Counted from the first letter of the stretch, positions 32,995 to 44,203 are shown. The stretch is 64,000 bases of DNA from Acanthosepion lycidas (GCA_963932145.1 OZ010595.1:74433090-74497089); one strand, 5' to 3'. The notes: generated by a model not told the origin, from the letters alone. Program-made: numbers and translations.

Positions 32995-33095
32995 TTAGGT
33001 TGGTGCAAAAATAATGACGTAATAACGTCGTTTTTTGATGTATTTTTTAACGTCAAAAACGACATCATTACGTCATTATTTTTGCACCAACCTAA
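32995..33095. mobile_element. 101-bp mariner-type palindromic MITE
   Basis: TTAGGTTGGTGCAAAAATAA at the left and its exact inverse at the right end (TTATTTTTGCACCAACCTAA), with TA on both sides. The inner arms also pair (ACGTAATAACGTCG...). It is a longer relative of the element at 1120-1199. Confidence 0.9.
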
Positions 33096-33268
33096 TACAT
33101 GTGCTATAAATTTTAGTTGTTACTGTTTTTGGAAGTCTTCTAGTGATTTGTCCTTGGTTATTTGGCCATTTTTTTTATTTGTGATTTTCTATCACCCATC
33201 AGTGAGATACAGCTAATTGCAGTCCTCCCTATGACCTACAGGGTTTATTCACTTAAACCCAGACACAA

Positions 33269-33269
<1 letters not shown>

Positions 33270-33347
<78 letters not shown>
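33270..33347. repeat. (TA)n(TG)n(TA)n microsatellite
   Basis: TA run, short TG run, second TA run. The Tc1 element begins directly after it. Confidence 0.95.
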
Positions 33348-33348
<1 letters not shown>

Positions 33349-34901
33349 CACTCATGATCAAAAATTTAAGACCACTTGAAAAATTTTTATAAGAGACTGT
33401 TTGTCATGGATACATTATAAACTTTTTCTTACTTAAGGTTACTAATTCTATAATCTAAAAGGTTATGTATACAAAAAATTATGATCCGATCAATTTATTC
33501 AGAAATGGACATTTTTATAAAAGGAGGTATTTTACACATGATCAAAATTATAAGACCAGGGGGTATAAATTGTTAGATCTAGGGTAATTCCAATGTTTTT
33601 AGTTCATTTAGAGATTAGCAATCACTGCGTAAAGGTGTCAACATGCCTAAAGCAAGCAAAATTACCGAAGCTGAGCATACTCGAATTCTAGATTTCCATA
33701 ACCAACGTTTGTCACAACAGGTGATCGCAGCTAAGGTAAATCATCGTAAAACTGTGATTTTCAACTTTCTAAAGGACAGTTTAAATTATGGAAATACAAA
33801 GTCTACTGGTAGACCCCCAAAATTTCTCTGGCATTGAGTAGGAGAATAAGACAGGTTGTTTTGAAAGCCAGTGAACTTTCTTCTTGTCAAATTAAGGCAG
33901 CCACAGATGCTGATTGCAGTCCAGTAACCATCAGACGACACTTACGACAAAAAGGCATGTCAAATAAAAAGTGGAAACAAATTCCTCGGCTGCTTTCATG
34001 TCACAAAGTGAACCGTTTAAGGTTTGGTCATGAATACCAAACATGGGACATTGAGAACTGGAAGAAAGTCCTGTTTTCTGATGAGAAAAAAATTAAATCT
34101 AGATGGTCTTGATGGCTTCCAACGATATTGGCATCACAAAAACATGCCTTCTGAAATTTTCTCCACATGTCATAGTGGTGGAGGGTCCCTATTGGTATGG
34201 GGTGCCTTTTCTTACAGATGGATGATGGAGCTCGAGCTGGTGCAGGGTCGTCAGACAGCAGCTGGTTATGTTAGCATGCTACAAAAAGCATCATTGGTGA
34301 TGGAGGGCCATTGTTTGTGTGGGGATGGATGGTTATTCCAACAGGATAATGCTGCAATCCATGCTGCATGCCAGACCTTGACCTTTCTATAAGAAAATGG
34401 TGTCCATCTCTTGAGACATACTGCATGCTCACCGGACTTGAACCCAATTGAAAATGTTTAGGGATGGATGGCAAGAGATGTTTATCAAAATGGCAAACAA
34501 TATTTAACAAAAAATGAAGTTTGTGAAGCTGTCTTCAGAAGCTGGAGCAATATTCCTCACAGCTTAATGGAAACACTAATTTCTACCACGCCCCAAAGAA
34601 TTTTTGAAGTCATCAAAACCAGTGGAGGTAGAACTCATTATTAAATTTGGTTATTGAATGTTTTTGTACAATTTTGTAGAGTTTTTGTCTCTGGTGTTAT
34701 AATTTTGATCAAGTGTAAAATGCCTCATTTTATAAAAATATCAATTTCTCAATAAATTTTTCAGATTATAACTTTTTGTCTACATAACCTTTTAGGTCAT
34801 AAAATTAGTAACCTTAAGTAAGAAATGTTTAAAATTTTTCTACAAAAAACAGTCTTTTTAAAAGATTTTTCAAGTGATCTTAAATTTTTGATCAGGAGTG
34901 T
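33348..34901 (+). mobile_element. Tc1-type DNA transposon with IR/DR ends
   Basis: Inverted terminal repeats of about 210 bp (33348-33558 and 34693-34901). Outer motif ACACTCATGATCAAAAATTT and inner motif ACACATGATCAAAATTATAA lie about 185 bp apart in each arm, which is the double-motif IR/DR arrangement of some Tc1 elements. Target is TA within a TA array that continues on the right (34902-34918). It is complete in structure but the transposase is broken. Confidence 0.9.
33643..34640 (+). pseudogene. Tc1 transposase (DD34E), frameshifted
   Basis: Begins MPKASKITEAEHTRILDFH with paired helix-turn-helix motifs (QQVIAAKVNHRKTV; then [15 protein letters not shown]). The catalytic residues are the Asp in LFSDEKK (34080), the Asp in FQQDNAAIH (34345) and the Glu in PDLNPIEN (34450), the last two separated by 34 residues, hence DD34E. 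GGGSLLVWGAF precedes the second Asp. Breaks: a stop and frame change near 33834, one extra A in the A-run near 34090, a TAA at 34390 and a TAG at 34459. About 330 residues in total if joined, the normal length. Recently inactive. Confidence 0.9.
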
Positions 34902-34914
34902 ATATATATATATA

Positions 34915-35520
34915 TATGTGTGGACATTGATGTCAACACCAAGCTGTATGAAGTTTGTGTTCAAGCATAAAACTGACTTTTACCAATCAGTGTTTACCTC
35001 AGTGTCCACTTTTATATTTACATTTGCTCTATCTCAGTATTTCTGATATTCAGCACTTGTATTCATAAATATAGCATATCTAATTATATATATAGTAAGG
35101 TAATGAAGGTTTTGGTAATCTGGATGGATAATTCCAAAGAGAGCTCAATGTAACAACAGAGCAAATATCAATTAATTAAATTAAAAAAGAGACAACCTTA
35201 AAGTTCCATGACTATAATTTATAAATAAATTATAGTCATGGAACCTTTATATAAATATTATTTTTATTATTATTATTATTATTATTTATAAATAAATTAT
35301 AGTCAACCTTAAGGTTGTCACTTTTTTAATTTAATTAATATTTATATATATATATATATATATAAATAAATACTGATATCAACACCAAGCAGTATGAAGA
35401 TTGTGTCCAAGCATGAAACTGATTTTTACCACTCAGCGTTGACCTCAGTGTCCACATTTATATTTACATATGCTCTATTCTTGATATTGGACACTTTTAC
35501 TCATAAATATAACATACCTT
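34915..35520. repeat. Two 150-bp direct repeats around a palindromic insert
   Basis: GATGTCAACACCAAGCTGTA ... CTCAGTGTCCACTTTTATAT (34930-35060) is repeated as GATATCAACACCAAGCAGTA ... CTCAGTGTCCACATTTATAT (35375-35490). Between them lies a nested palindrome (35171-35339) with short TA runs at its sides. Confidence 0.7.
35171..35339. repeat. Nested palindrome, probable MITE
   Basis: Outer arms ATTAATTAAATTAAAAAAG and GAGACAACCTTAA pair with TTAAGGTTGTCAC and TTTTTTAATTTAATTAAT. Inside is an almost perfect palindrome at 35203-35244 (GTTCCATGACTATAATTTAT and its inverse). A partial copy of the inner arm (AAATTATAGTCAACC) lies next to the right outer arm. An (ATT)n run sits between them. Confidence 0.75.
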
Positions 35521-35564
35521 AAAACAATATTTTATATACATACATATATTCCATTGCTCACTCT

Positions 35565-37860
35565 CTTAGTCAAATCATGTTTCTCCCTACTCAGTTCCCT
35601 ATCTAAAGTGAGCGGCAGGCTTCTCTACTGAATTTATTTCTTACCTCCTCTCCTCGCTCTTACTAATATTCATGACACTGCCCTCTTGGAAACTCAGATC
35701 ACACATTAGTATCTATTGATATTTCTTTCCAATCATAACTTAAACTGGAATCTCCTTTTTGTTACCAGCATCCTGACTGGAACTCACTCCATGATTTTCT
35801 TTGTGACGCCCCTTGGAATGACATCTTTAAACTTCAAACTGAAAATTGTATTATTGAGATTTCCTCTTCGGTCAAAGCCAGTATCGATGTTTTCATTCTT
35901 TGTCAGAAATACCAGGTGAAGCCTCAATCTTCTCCATAGTATACTATCATGCTCAGCTGCTATAGCAAACAGGAACCACTATTTTTGGCTATACCAGCAT
36001 CCCAGCTCCCATCACAACAGGTACCTATTCAGTTCTCCTTGTAATAAGTATGAGTCCTCAAAGGAGCTAAATGTGCTGAGAGAATGAGAGCCACCACATT
36101 GCATGTAATAACTTTGGCTCTTGTGATTACTGGCAGCTCTGTAATAGTGTACTAAATAAGGTTAATGTCTTTATTCCTTCCCTCTTCAATCAATTTGTAG
36201 GGTTAACATCTGCTGGTAAAGCTGAATGCTTCACCCATAAATACTCCTTAAACTCTACTCTTGACTCATCTGGAGTATCCTTGCCTAACTTAGAACTAAG
36301 TCTCTGTTGAGTGATATGCATATAATCCCTTCTATAGTTTCTGCTATCATCTCTAACCTACATCCCCACAAAGCATGTGAACCTGATGGTATCCCTGTTA
36401 TAGTCATTAAGAAGTATTAAGAGCCTGAACTGGTTCCTGTTCTCTCTAAACTGTATAATAAATACCTTGCTTCCACTTGCTTTCCTGCCTGCTGGAAGTC
36501 CTCATCTGTTGTCCCAGTTTTTAAGAATTCAGGTGAACTGTCCAACCCTTCCAACCCTATTAGCCTTTTACCTCTTTTTGGTAAACTCCTAGGGGCCTTA
36601 ATCAATGCTGAATTGGTTAAGCATCTCTTATCACAGGGCCTTTTTTCAGACAAGCAATATGGTTTTTGTTTCTCCAGGTCAATTGCTTATGTACTGATCA
36701 TAACTGAAGAGATTGCCTATCATGCTCTAGATAAAAATAATGAAGCCCAGGTTGTAACATTGGGTATCATAAAAACCTTTGACAGGGTCTGACATTCAGG
36801 TCCTCTCCACAATCTGAAAAGTTTGTGTCTCTGGACAAATTTTTGAACTGATCCAGTCTTTCACATCAAATTTCAAAATGAAAGTTGTCCTGAATGGCCA
36901 CTCATCTAGATCCTTTCATACTAATGCAGGTCTCCACCAGGGATCCATCCTTAGTCCTGCTTTGTTTTTAATTTTTATTAATAATTTTCCCAATGACATC
37001 AGATCTCAACTTGGTATCTACACTGATGACCCAACCATTTGCTTCTGTCTCGATAGTAAGTCTGATCAGTTCAGTAAGGTCAAAATGACAGCTGATGTCC
37101 AAAATGATGTTCAGTCTATTCTTAATTGGGGCAAAGAATGATTTGTTAATTTTAATGCCTCCAAAGCTAAACTGATCTGTATTAATCATTTGAGCAAAAC
37201 CTCTCTGCCTTCCACCAGTATGGCCGATGCTAACCTCTAGGATAGTGACTTGTTACACCTTCTTGGACTAACATTCTCAGCTGACATAAAGTGGAAAAAC
37301 TATACTGAATCCATTGCTAGGTCAGCTGCTAAAAAGTTTGGTTCACTATATCATGCAAGACAATTTTTCTCTCCAGAATCTATCAGACATATCTATAAGT
37401 CTACCATTAGAACTCATTATTATTGTTTAGAACATTGCTGCTTCATATGGTTTAGTGCTACTGTTATTTATCTAGAGATCCTTTATAGAATCCAAAGAAA
37501 AATCAGCAAAATTACTAGTTCTGATCTGGTATCTTGGTTTCAATCACTTTCTCACTACCATAAGATTGCTTCCTTCTGCCTTTTCTATAAATATGTTGAT
37601 GGTAATTGTTCAGATAAGCTTATCGCTATGGTACCTTGACTTTTTTAATTTAAACCCAGTACTAGACTGGCATTGAGATCTCACCAATTTATAGTTGAGT
37701 TGACTAGATATAACCATAAATTCTATGCTAACAGTTTCTTTTCTCACACTTCTCATTTGTAAAACTCCCTTCCAGCTCAATGCTTTCCAGCAAACATTAA
37801 TCTTCAAAAATTTAAATGCAATGTCAATTGCTATCTACTGTCCTCCTGATTACTCTTTTT
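35565..37860 (+). pseudogene. Jockey-like LINE ORF2 relic, the longest copy
   Basis: In order: end of the endonuclease domain (PLGNSDHTLVSIDISF, 35679 on), the linker (VKASIDVFILCQKYQVKPQS), reverse-transcriptase entry (SSVVPVFKNSGELSNP, YGFCFSRSIAYVL), GLHQGSILSPALFL, and the catalytic box as IYTDDPT (37016-37036; usual Y/FADD). Then SADIKWKNYTESIARSAAKK, YKSTIR, EHCCFIW and a degraded RLWNSLP-type end near 37750. Many stops and shifts. Length to the end is about 2.3 kb, so roughly half of ORF2 plus part of the endonuclease. Confidence 0.85.
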
Positions 37861-38029
37861 GTTCTTGCTCATTAGTAATATCTCTTCCATAGCTAGTAAC
37901 TACTTGTGTTTTAGTGGCTTTACTGCCTTGCTTGTGGTGAACTCAGATAATATATGAGAAATGTCCAGCAATATAAAAATACATTTATCCTAATATATAA
38001 AATTATTTTCTTTTTTTACTGTCAAATCC

Positions 38030-38300
38030 TTTCTGAATGTGGAAGATCATGGCTCTCTATAACTTACTCTTAATTTTTTTTTTTTTTTTTTTTTACTATC
38101 CTTATACTCACTGTTCTACCATTCGTTTAAACAAACTCATTAGGTATGTTACTTGCTGTTCCCTTCTGCCTCTTTCGTGTTCAATATACCCTGTGAGTGG
38201 CAAATTCTCTAAGCCCTCTTTTCTTATTATGTGTTTCAAAATTTTCAACTCTCTTCTATTCTAAGTGAAACACTCATTTTTCCATTTATACATTGTTCAC
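38030..38300 (-). pseudogene. RTE-like LINE 3' end fragment
   Basis: Plus-strand words GGAAGATCATGGCTCTCTAT, ATACCCTGTGAGTGGCAAAT and TTCTTATTATGTGTTTCAAA match the other minus-strand RTE-like relics. A T-run of 20 at 38075-38095 interrupts it. Confidence 0.6.
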
Positions 38301-38689
38301 ATCATCTTTTCTTTTGAATTTTCAGCATGTAAAAATTGTACAAATGTTCTACTTGCTTTTGAACAATTTCTAAATCATGTCCAGAAAAGAAATAAATTAT
38401 AAGAACACAAGAAAAATTAAATAAAAAATTTAACCATAGTACCTCATCAGTCATTTTTTAGCAAAACTTGAATAAAAGTATTCCATATATAGTAATAAAA
38501 AAATAATGATCAAAAAGTAGATTTTAAAAATCAAACAAAACTCTAACTTAGTAAGAATTTCAAATTTGAAATTTATGATTAGTATTTTGTACCAATAGGT
38601 ATAAGGCCATGGTTAAAATGTGCTGAAAAGATTGGTTCTAATTTGATCACCAAAATTATTAGCAATGAGCCAGCTTTGGAATCATCCTG

Positions 38690-39495
38690 GTTATAACGAT
38701 AAGCTTACAGCCTGCAACAATGTCTCTAATTAAGAGGTTTTAAGGAGTATGGAACCACCTCTTAATCGCTGTTATTCCCAAGTCCACTCTGACCTATGAT
38801 AGTACCACCTGTTAGGGTACCAGCTGTGAGCAAATAGTGAACACCCAAACTGGGGTCAAAACATGAAAATATAAAAATAGATTAGAAAAAAAATTGCCAA
38901 CAATACATTTTTGGAAAAAAAATTACCAAAGCTCACAAGAGAATAAAATTTCAGCATTAACACTTTGCTTGTCCTGCACATCATATGTGATGTGCAAGAC
39001 ATGCGATTTCCATGCCCATATATCATATGTGGTGCACACAAGCCATGATTTTAAAAGATTTTAAACACTAAGGACATTTAAGAAAAGAGTCTACTATTGA
39101 GCAGGATGTCTGAGGAAAGACCTAATCTAATATTTTGTGCATCATATATGACCACAGGATGCTTGCCTGTTTTCAGATTTATAACTACTGCAAGGCAACT
39201 CAGCTTATTTGGCAAATAGAATGTGCTGATATATCGTGTTTTGCATAATAAAAACTTGTGCATCACATGTGATGCACAGAGCACAGTGTAAATAACTTAT
39301 GATTTGTACTTTTTATTATATGAAACATATATCAGCACATTCTATTTGCCAAATAAGATGAGTTGCCTTGCAATAGTTATAAATCTGAAGACAAGCATAG
39401 ACACTTGGATGGTACACACGAAAATGCTTTGGAGAAGGAAAGGGTTAAATGACCCAAGAGGAGTTGATATGTTGCTAAACAAACTAAACTAGTTT
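38690..39495 (+). repeat. Family F repeat, split by a piggyBac-type MITE
   Basis: GGAACCACCTCTTAATCGCTG, CACCTGTTAGGGTACCAGC and CAAACTGGGGTCAAAACATG are family F landmarks. At 38957 the tail is entered (CAGCATTAA) and the sequence breaks off. It resumes at 39445 with TTAAATGACCCAAGAGG and AGTTGATATG. Removing the insert rebuilds the family F tail GCATTAAATGACCC. Confidence 0.85.
38961..39444. mobile_element. 484-bp MITE with TTAA target duplication (piggyBac type)
   Basis: TTAA lies at both ends (38957-38960 and 39445-39448). Left end CACTTTGCTTGTCC and inverted right end CCCTTTCCTTCTCC match at 11 of 14 positions. Inside are two perfect or near-perfect palindromes (GCACATCATATGTGATGTGC at 38976; TGCATCACATGTGATGCA near 39260) and an inverted pair of about 68 bp (39165-39235 with 39327-39392). 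No coding frame. TTAA specificity and end pattern point to piggyBac. Confidence 0.85.
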
Positions 39496-39499
39496 GTGT

Positions 39500-39792
39500 A
39501 TACATTTTGGGTTTAAATAATCCATCATGGGGTTGATAAGCTGTAAAATCAGTCAACCAATACCAAGGGCTATAAATATGTATAATATTTAATAATTTCA
39601 ATAGATTTATTGAACATCTGATAATAATTTCAATACATTTATTAAGTAGTTGGCATTGAACAGTATTTTGAGTCTGTAAAGTAAGATATCAGTTGAATTT
39701 ATCTTGATTTATTGAATTTATATTTTTTTCCAATCCTCATTTTAGTCTATACAATAAGTTTTTTAACAGAATCTTTCTAACAAAAATTTTTT

Positions 39793-39823
<31 letters not shown>

Positions 39824-39834
39824 CATTTGCAAAC
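39500..39834. other. Unassigned AT-rich DNA with a SINE/F-type tail
   Basis: AATAATCCATCATGGGGTTGA followed by TAAGCTGTAAAATCAG (39515-39555) resembles the shared 3' tail. A TA/TG microsatellite is at 39794-39823. Confidence 0.5.
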
Positions 39835-39960
39835 TGTTTCATTGTATCACAGCTCCTCAGCGTGACTAGACATCCAAATGCCTCAAGCCAGGATCAAAAC
39901 CCAACTGATTTGGTGTCAGAGATTCTACCACTGTGCTATCTTCATTCGGCAGAGTGAAAC
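39835..39960 (-). repeat. tRNA-derived SINE-E
   Basis: Plus-strand CATTGTATCACAGCTCCTCA, GTGACTAGACATCC and AGCCAGGATCAAAACCC. On the minus strand this gives a box A of type TAGCACAGTGGTAGAATCTC and a box B GGGTTTTGATCCTGG, well spaced. Matches the two copies at 18255-18760. Confidence 0.65.
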
Positions 39961-39998
39961 AGCTAAATCTAACGTATTGTTTTTATAAATGTAAACAA

Positions 39999-40003
<5 letters not shown>

Positions 40004-40042
<39 letters not shown>
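40004..40042. repeat. (TA)n microsatellite
   Basis: About 38 bp of AT dinucleotides. Confidence 0.95.
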
Positions 40043-40046
<4 letters not shown>

Positions 40047-40414
40047 AAATATAGATCAAATATGGATTGAAATTCAACAGAATGATAAGATAAAAAACAA
40101 ATAAGAAATGTTTATCAATCTAACATGTTTCAGTTTTATTAAAGAATGAGAAATGGTGAAAAAGAAGAAAGTCATTCTGGTGTTTTTTATTTATATAAGA
40201 TATTTAAAAAACCCATCTAGAAATAAAAACATAACCATAGCCCCATCCAATAAAGGAGGTAGAGTTGTTGTCACAGATACCAACATCTACCTTGAAAAAT
40301 TAGAATCCCTTTTAAACGATGTCAAAACTTGTATAAAAACCAATGAACAAACAGTAAATATAGACACAAAATATCAACAAAACAGTCAAGAAACTGTTAA
40401 AAAATGAAATCAGA

Positions 40415-41045
40415 TCCTGGTGTGCTAACCACCACCACATTACATAAACAAACATTCATTGGTTAATCTACTCAAAACTAACTTGCTGATTGGTCAGTTA
40501 TGACCAATCAAACCGCCTGCATGTGACAAATCTGTTTTCCCACTCAATATGCTCTGAGCCTCCCACGCGATACACGATCTTATAAAAACAAAACACGTGT
40601 AAGCTCCCTCGTTGTTTCTTTTCATTCATCTTTCTCTTTGCCGCCAAGATGTAACTTTCAAAAACTACGGTCTTAACCTTTGCAGTCAGACATTGAAGAC
40701 CATTACCAACATTCATGCAAGTACAAACTCTGAAATCTCTTCTGAACTTGTACCAACTTGTACAATACACAATTCCAAACATGCAACAACTCATTCTTCT
40801 ACCGTTTAATAATCAACTTCTTCTTTATGAACTTAGGTACAAATATTACCTCGTCTAAGAGACACAACTCTGTCTGACTTTTCAGTTCACATGCATGTAT
40901 ACCAAACACTAATAGATTCAATTGTTATGTTTTGAAATCATTCCGTTCAGTTTTGTATTTTATACTATGTGTTATTTACGTCAAATATAAATTGTATTAC
41001 ATCCACGCATTGTCCTTAATCCCACCTAGCCAAAGTTAAATATTG
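40415..41045. mobile_element. Unidentified insert inside the Penelope-like element
   Basis: Separates the N-terminal part from the reverse transcriptase. GC content is a little higher than the surroundings. It contains GATTGGTCAGTTATGACC (CCAAT-type palindrome), CTTATAAAAACAAAAC (TATA-like) about 75-90 bases later, and a pyrimidine-rich segment after that. It could be a solo LTR (TGTGCTAACC...GGTAACA) but no target duplication was found. Confidence 0.4.
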
Positions 41046-42154
41046 GTAACACTGTCGCTACACTGGTCGAGACTAATAGAATACAAAACTACTACACCAA
41101 CACTATATGGCTTACCAAAAACACACAAACCCAACATACTCATCAAACCCATTATGTCCAGAATCAACAGTGCATCCCACAAAATGGTTATTGCAAAAAA
41201 TTCTAATTCCATTCTTTGGCACTATTAACTAAATGCACATTAAATACTCCAGAGGATATGAAAACAAGAAAAACAAGGTTATAGCTAACTTAGAGATCGA
41301 ATCATTATAGACAAATATAGCCATTACAAAATGCTTCAAGATATGAGAAAACCATCTCAAAAATCCAAAGAAAAGTTTTCTTTACTTGTCCATAAAAATA
41401 TAAAACTATATAAACTAATCATTAAATACTGTTTCTTCTCTTTCAATAAAAATTTCTATCAGCAAAAATTTAGCTTTCCTATGGGGTCACCTATTAGTAG
41501 TGTTCTTGCTTGTCTTTTCAAAGAATTTTTAGAGTCTGGCATATTTTAGCACATCAATACCTAAAAGCTCTACTTATCTAAGATATATAGATGATATTCT
41601 TTTATTATATCCTCATAATATAAATGTATTAGACAATAATGGAACTTAATAAGGTTGAACCTACCATCACAATAAACAATTCTCTTCTCGATATCTTATT
41701 AATATGTAACAATAAAAAAAATTTTAGACTTTAGCATAAAAACCATTAACAAAAACAATCTTATTATTTTCTGTTTCTACTACGATCAAAAAATAAAATC
41801 AGGATTAGTCATAGGATTCTACACTAGAGCCCTTAGGATATGTTGTCCAAAATACCTAAATGCGGAAAAGAAATATATTGGGAAAAGATTTAGAATTCTT
41901 CACTACACACATCATTTCATCATCAATGTTAGAAAACGAGCTTATAATGTCCACTAATCCAAAAAATAGTCACCACTGATAGCACTTGTAAAAGCAATAG
42001 ACAATTCATAATCCTCCTCTCTAACACTCTATTTAGAAAATTTTAAAATAAATTAGTTTATTCTATTACAAGGATCTTTATCACCACTTCCAAGACAATC
42101 AGAGATATAATTAGGAAGAAAACTAAAGGCAACTTCAATTCAGATCCTGGTTTG

Positions 42155-42595
42155 GTTTGCATAACCAACTTCAATGGGTTATTTAATGCCAACAAGATTT
42201 TTATTGCTGGTAATTTTTTTTTTTAAAATGTATTGCTGGTAATATTTTCTTTTTCAAAAATGTACTGCTGGTAAAAATGTATTGCTGGTAATAATTTTTT
42301 CTTCAAAAATGTATTGCTGGTAAAAGATTTTACAAAAATGTATTACTGGTATTAAAACCTTTTTTTATACTTTCATAGTGTTTTGACCCCAGTTTTGGGG
42401 GTTAACTATTTGCCCATAGCTGGGACACTAACAGGTGCTACCACCCCGGGTCAGGGAGGACCTGGAAACACCAGCAATTAAGATGTGGTTCCATACTCCA
42501 CAAAACCTCCTGATCAAAAGCCTTGCTGTAGGATGTAGTTTATCGTCTAAGCCAGGACATGGATGTAGTTTATCATCTTACCCAAGACAGACAGA
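42155..42595 (-). repeat. Family F repeat, inserted in the Penelope-like element
   Basis: On the minus strand: head CATCCTACAGCAAGGC, GGAACCACATCTTAATTGC, TGTTAGTGTCCCAGC, CCCCCAAAACTGGGGTC, then an array of about 30 bp units (TTACCAGCAATACATTTTT type, about five), then the tail GGCATTAAATAACCCATTG. Complete with tail, so it inserted as a unit. Confidence 0.75.
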
Positions 42596-42849
42596 TCCTG
42601 GTATTTATTAAATAAATTTCTTACAATGTAAAAGAACTTATATCAGCAAGACATCTCAAAATCTAAATGCCTGTATCTAGAAACATAAAGGGATTTACAT
42701 TTGGACAACCATTTAAACACAGGATTTAAACTAGCCATAACTTTGATGTTACAAATGCCACTCTAATTAAAAAAGAACATAATTCTTTATGTCAAAAAGT
42801 ACTTTGAGGGATTACTCATAAATGTATTGTCAAAAACATTATATCACAT

Positions 42850-43081
42850 CACCAACACTTACTGAATCTAACGTATGTTTATCTAAGACAAACAGCATAT
42901 ATGTAAAAACATTCCCAGATCAACATGCAAAAAACCCACAAAGCATAATATCTACTAAACATATACACACTTATATCTAGAATTATTATATGCTTACATA
43001 CATAAAGCAATATTTACAGTTTTTTGGTTTGGTTTTGAATCCATTAATTTCTTGGATTTTTGAACAAATTCATTGTTTCGT

Positions 43082-43116
<35 letters not shown>

Positions 43117-43255
43117 CTTCAAATGTTATTATTAAATGGAAACTTCTTATGCAGAATAGATGCCCCATTTTTATTTATTAAACAGTGTGTTCCTGCCCTG
43201 TGCATTGGATAAATCTTAGTAAAGAAACTGTGTCTTCTGGCATCCTACTCCTTTA
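42850..43255. other. Unassigned DNA with a TA array
   Basis: (TA)n at 43086-43115. Otherwise nothing recognised. Confidence 0.5.
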
Positions 43256-43259
43256 CTAA

Positions 43260-43740
43260 GATTTCTCAGAATGTGTACAGCATGTTAGCCCCTGTTAGGG
43301 TCCCAGCTCTGAGTGTAAAAATACCAGTAATAGATTTTTATATAAAAACAAGTTTCCAAAAATACTTATTTATAGTAAAATTACCAACGATATGCACATT
43401 CTGACGAATTATATCCACTTCACCCAAATCTGTCTAAAATGCTACCAAACAACCAACATGAAAGAACTCTTTCATGACATTAATCTATATAATATCTGAC
43501 AATTTCTTAAATCAAACTGTATTCCAAAATATAACTTCAACATAAAACACACATATTACTCAATATCAATTATCTTCACACAAACATGTATATGCACAAA
43601 AGCTGAGTATCATCTACCATGTATTCAATTATGAAAGCAGAATAACATATATTTTTATTACTTGCAAGCTCCAAGAAAATTAAATTTTGGCATTAAATGA
43701 CCCATAAGGAGTTGATGTGCCATTAAACAAATGTGCAGGC
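43260..43740 (+). repeat. Family F repeat, degenerate
   Basis: Landmarks left: GCCCCTGTTAGGGTCCCAGC, a ACAAGTTTCCAAAAATACTT middle and the tail TTTTGGCATTAAATGACCCA, TAAGGAGTTGATGTGCC. The head is replaced by unrelated sequence. Confidence 0.6.
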
Positions 43741-43854
43741 CAATAGACATAATACACACTGTTCAAACAATACGAATGGGGTGTCAAATAGGAAATATCC
43801 ACTATAACATTTGATTTAATAAAGCTGTTGGATTAAAAGTAAATCCATTAATTC

Positions 43855-43856
<2 letters not shown>

Positions 43857-43904
<48 letters not shown>
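43857..43904. repeat. (TA)n microsatellite
   Basis: About 46 bp of AT dinucleotides. Confidence 0.95.
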
Positions 43905-43905
<1 letters not shown>

Positions 43906-43909
43906 AAAT

Positions 43910-44080
43910 AAACTTTAAACATTAGTTTTAGTAGATACTTGTATTTCAGTAGGCTCTCTGTTTATTAACAGTATATTTATTTATTTTTGTTTACCAGCCT
44001 GAATGTTTAGGAAATCATCTTAAAGAAAAATTTGCACTCTCTGGCAGGATTTGAAACCGCATTTCCCAGAGCAGAGGGAT
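43910..44080. repeat. Repeat G, left copy
   Basis: ACATTAGTTTTAGTAGATAC, TTGTATTTCAGTAGGCTCTC, TTTACCAGCCTGAATGTT, CTCTGGCAGGATTTGAAACC. The same order recurs at 46215-46385. The end is box-B-like on the minus strand (GGTTTCAAATCCTGCC), so G may be the head region of a minus-strand SINE. Confidence 0.6.
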
Positions 44081-44203
44081 GTGACGACCCCTCCCCCGGT
44101 GTCGCTGCGCCAAATGTGACGTCTGCCTGGCTGCGTCTGTCGTGCTATCCTGTCCTGTGACGACCAACTGGCTTGGTATTGGTCGCAGCACCAAATGTGA
44201 CGT
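44081..44203 (-). other. Tandem LTR-edge and leader-like units
   Basis: TGTGACGACC is followed by TCGCTGCGCCAAATGTGACG (44100-44119), and about 80 bp later TGTGACGACC is followed by TCGCAGCACCAAATGTGACG. On the minus strand this reads CGTCACATTTGGYGCWGCGA, which looks like an LTR end plus a Gypsy-type leader. No second LTR or gag frame is seen next to it. Confidence 0.4.

Larger units (their letters stand above)
40160..42850 (+). pseudogene. Penelope-like retroelement with GIY-YIG domain, broken by two insertions
   Basis: N-terminal part at 40200-40405 reads NITIAPSNKGGRVVVTDTNI and YLEKLESLLNDV. The reverse transcriptase resumes at 41070 with TPTLYGLPKTHKPNILIKPI, then FPMGSPISSVLACLF (41470 on) and the catalytic RYIDDILLLYP (41580 on). 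A GIY-YIG endonuclease relic at 42610-42760 reads YISKTSQNLNACI followed by KHKG. Order and motifs are those of endonuclease-bearing Penelope-like elements. About ten stops or shifts are present. Two unrelated sequences interrupt it (40415-41045 and 42155-42595). Confidence 0.85.
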
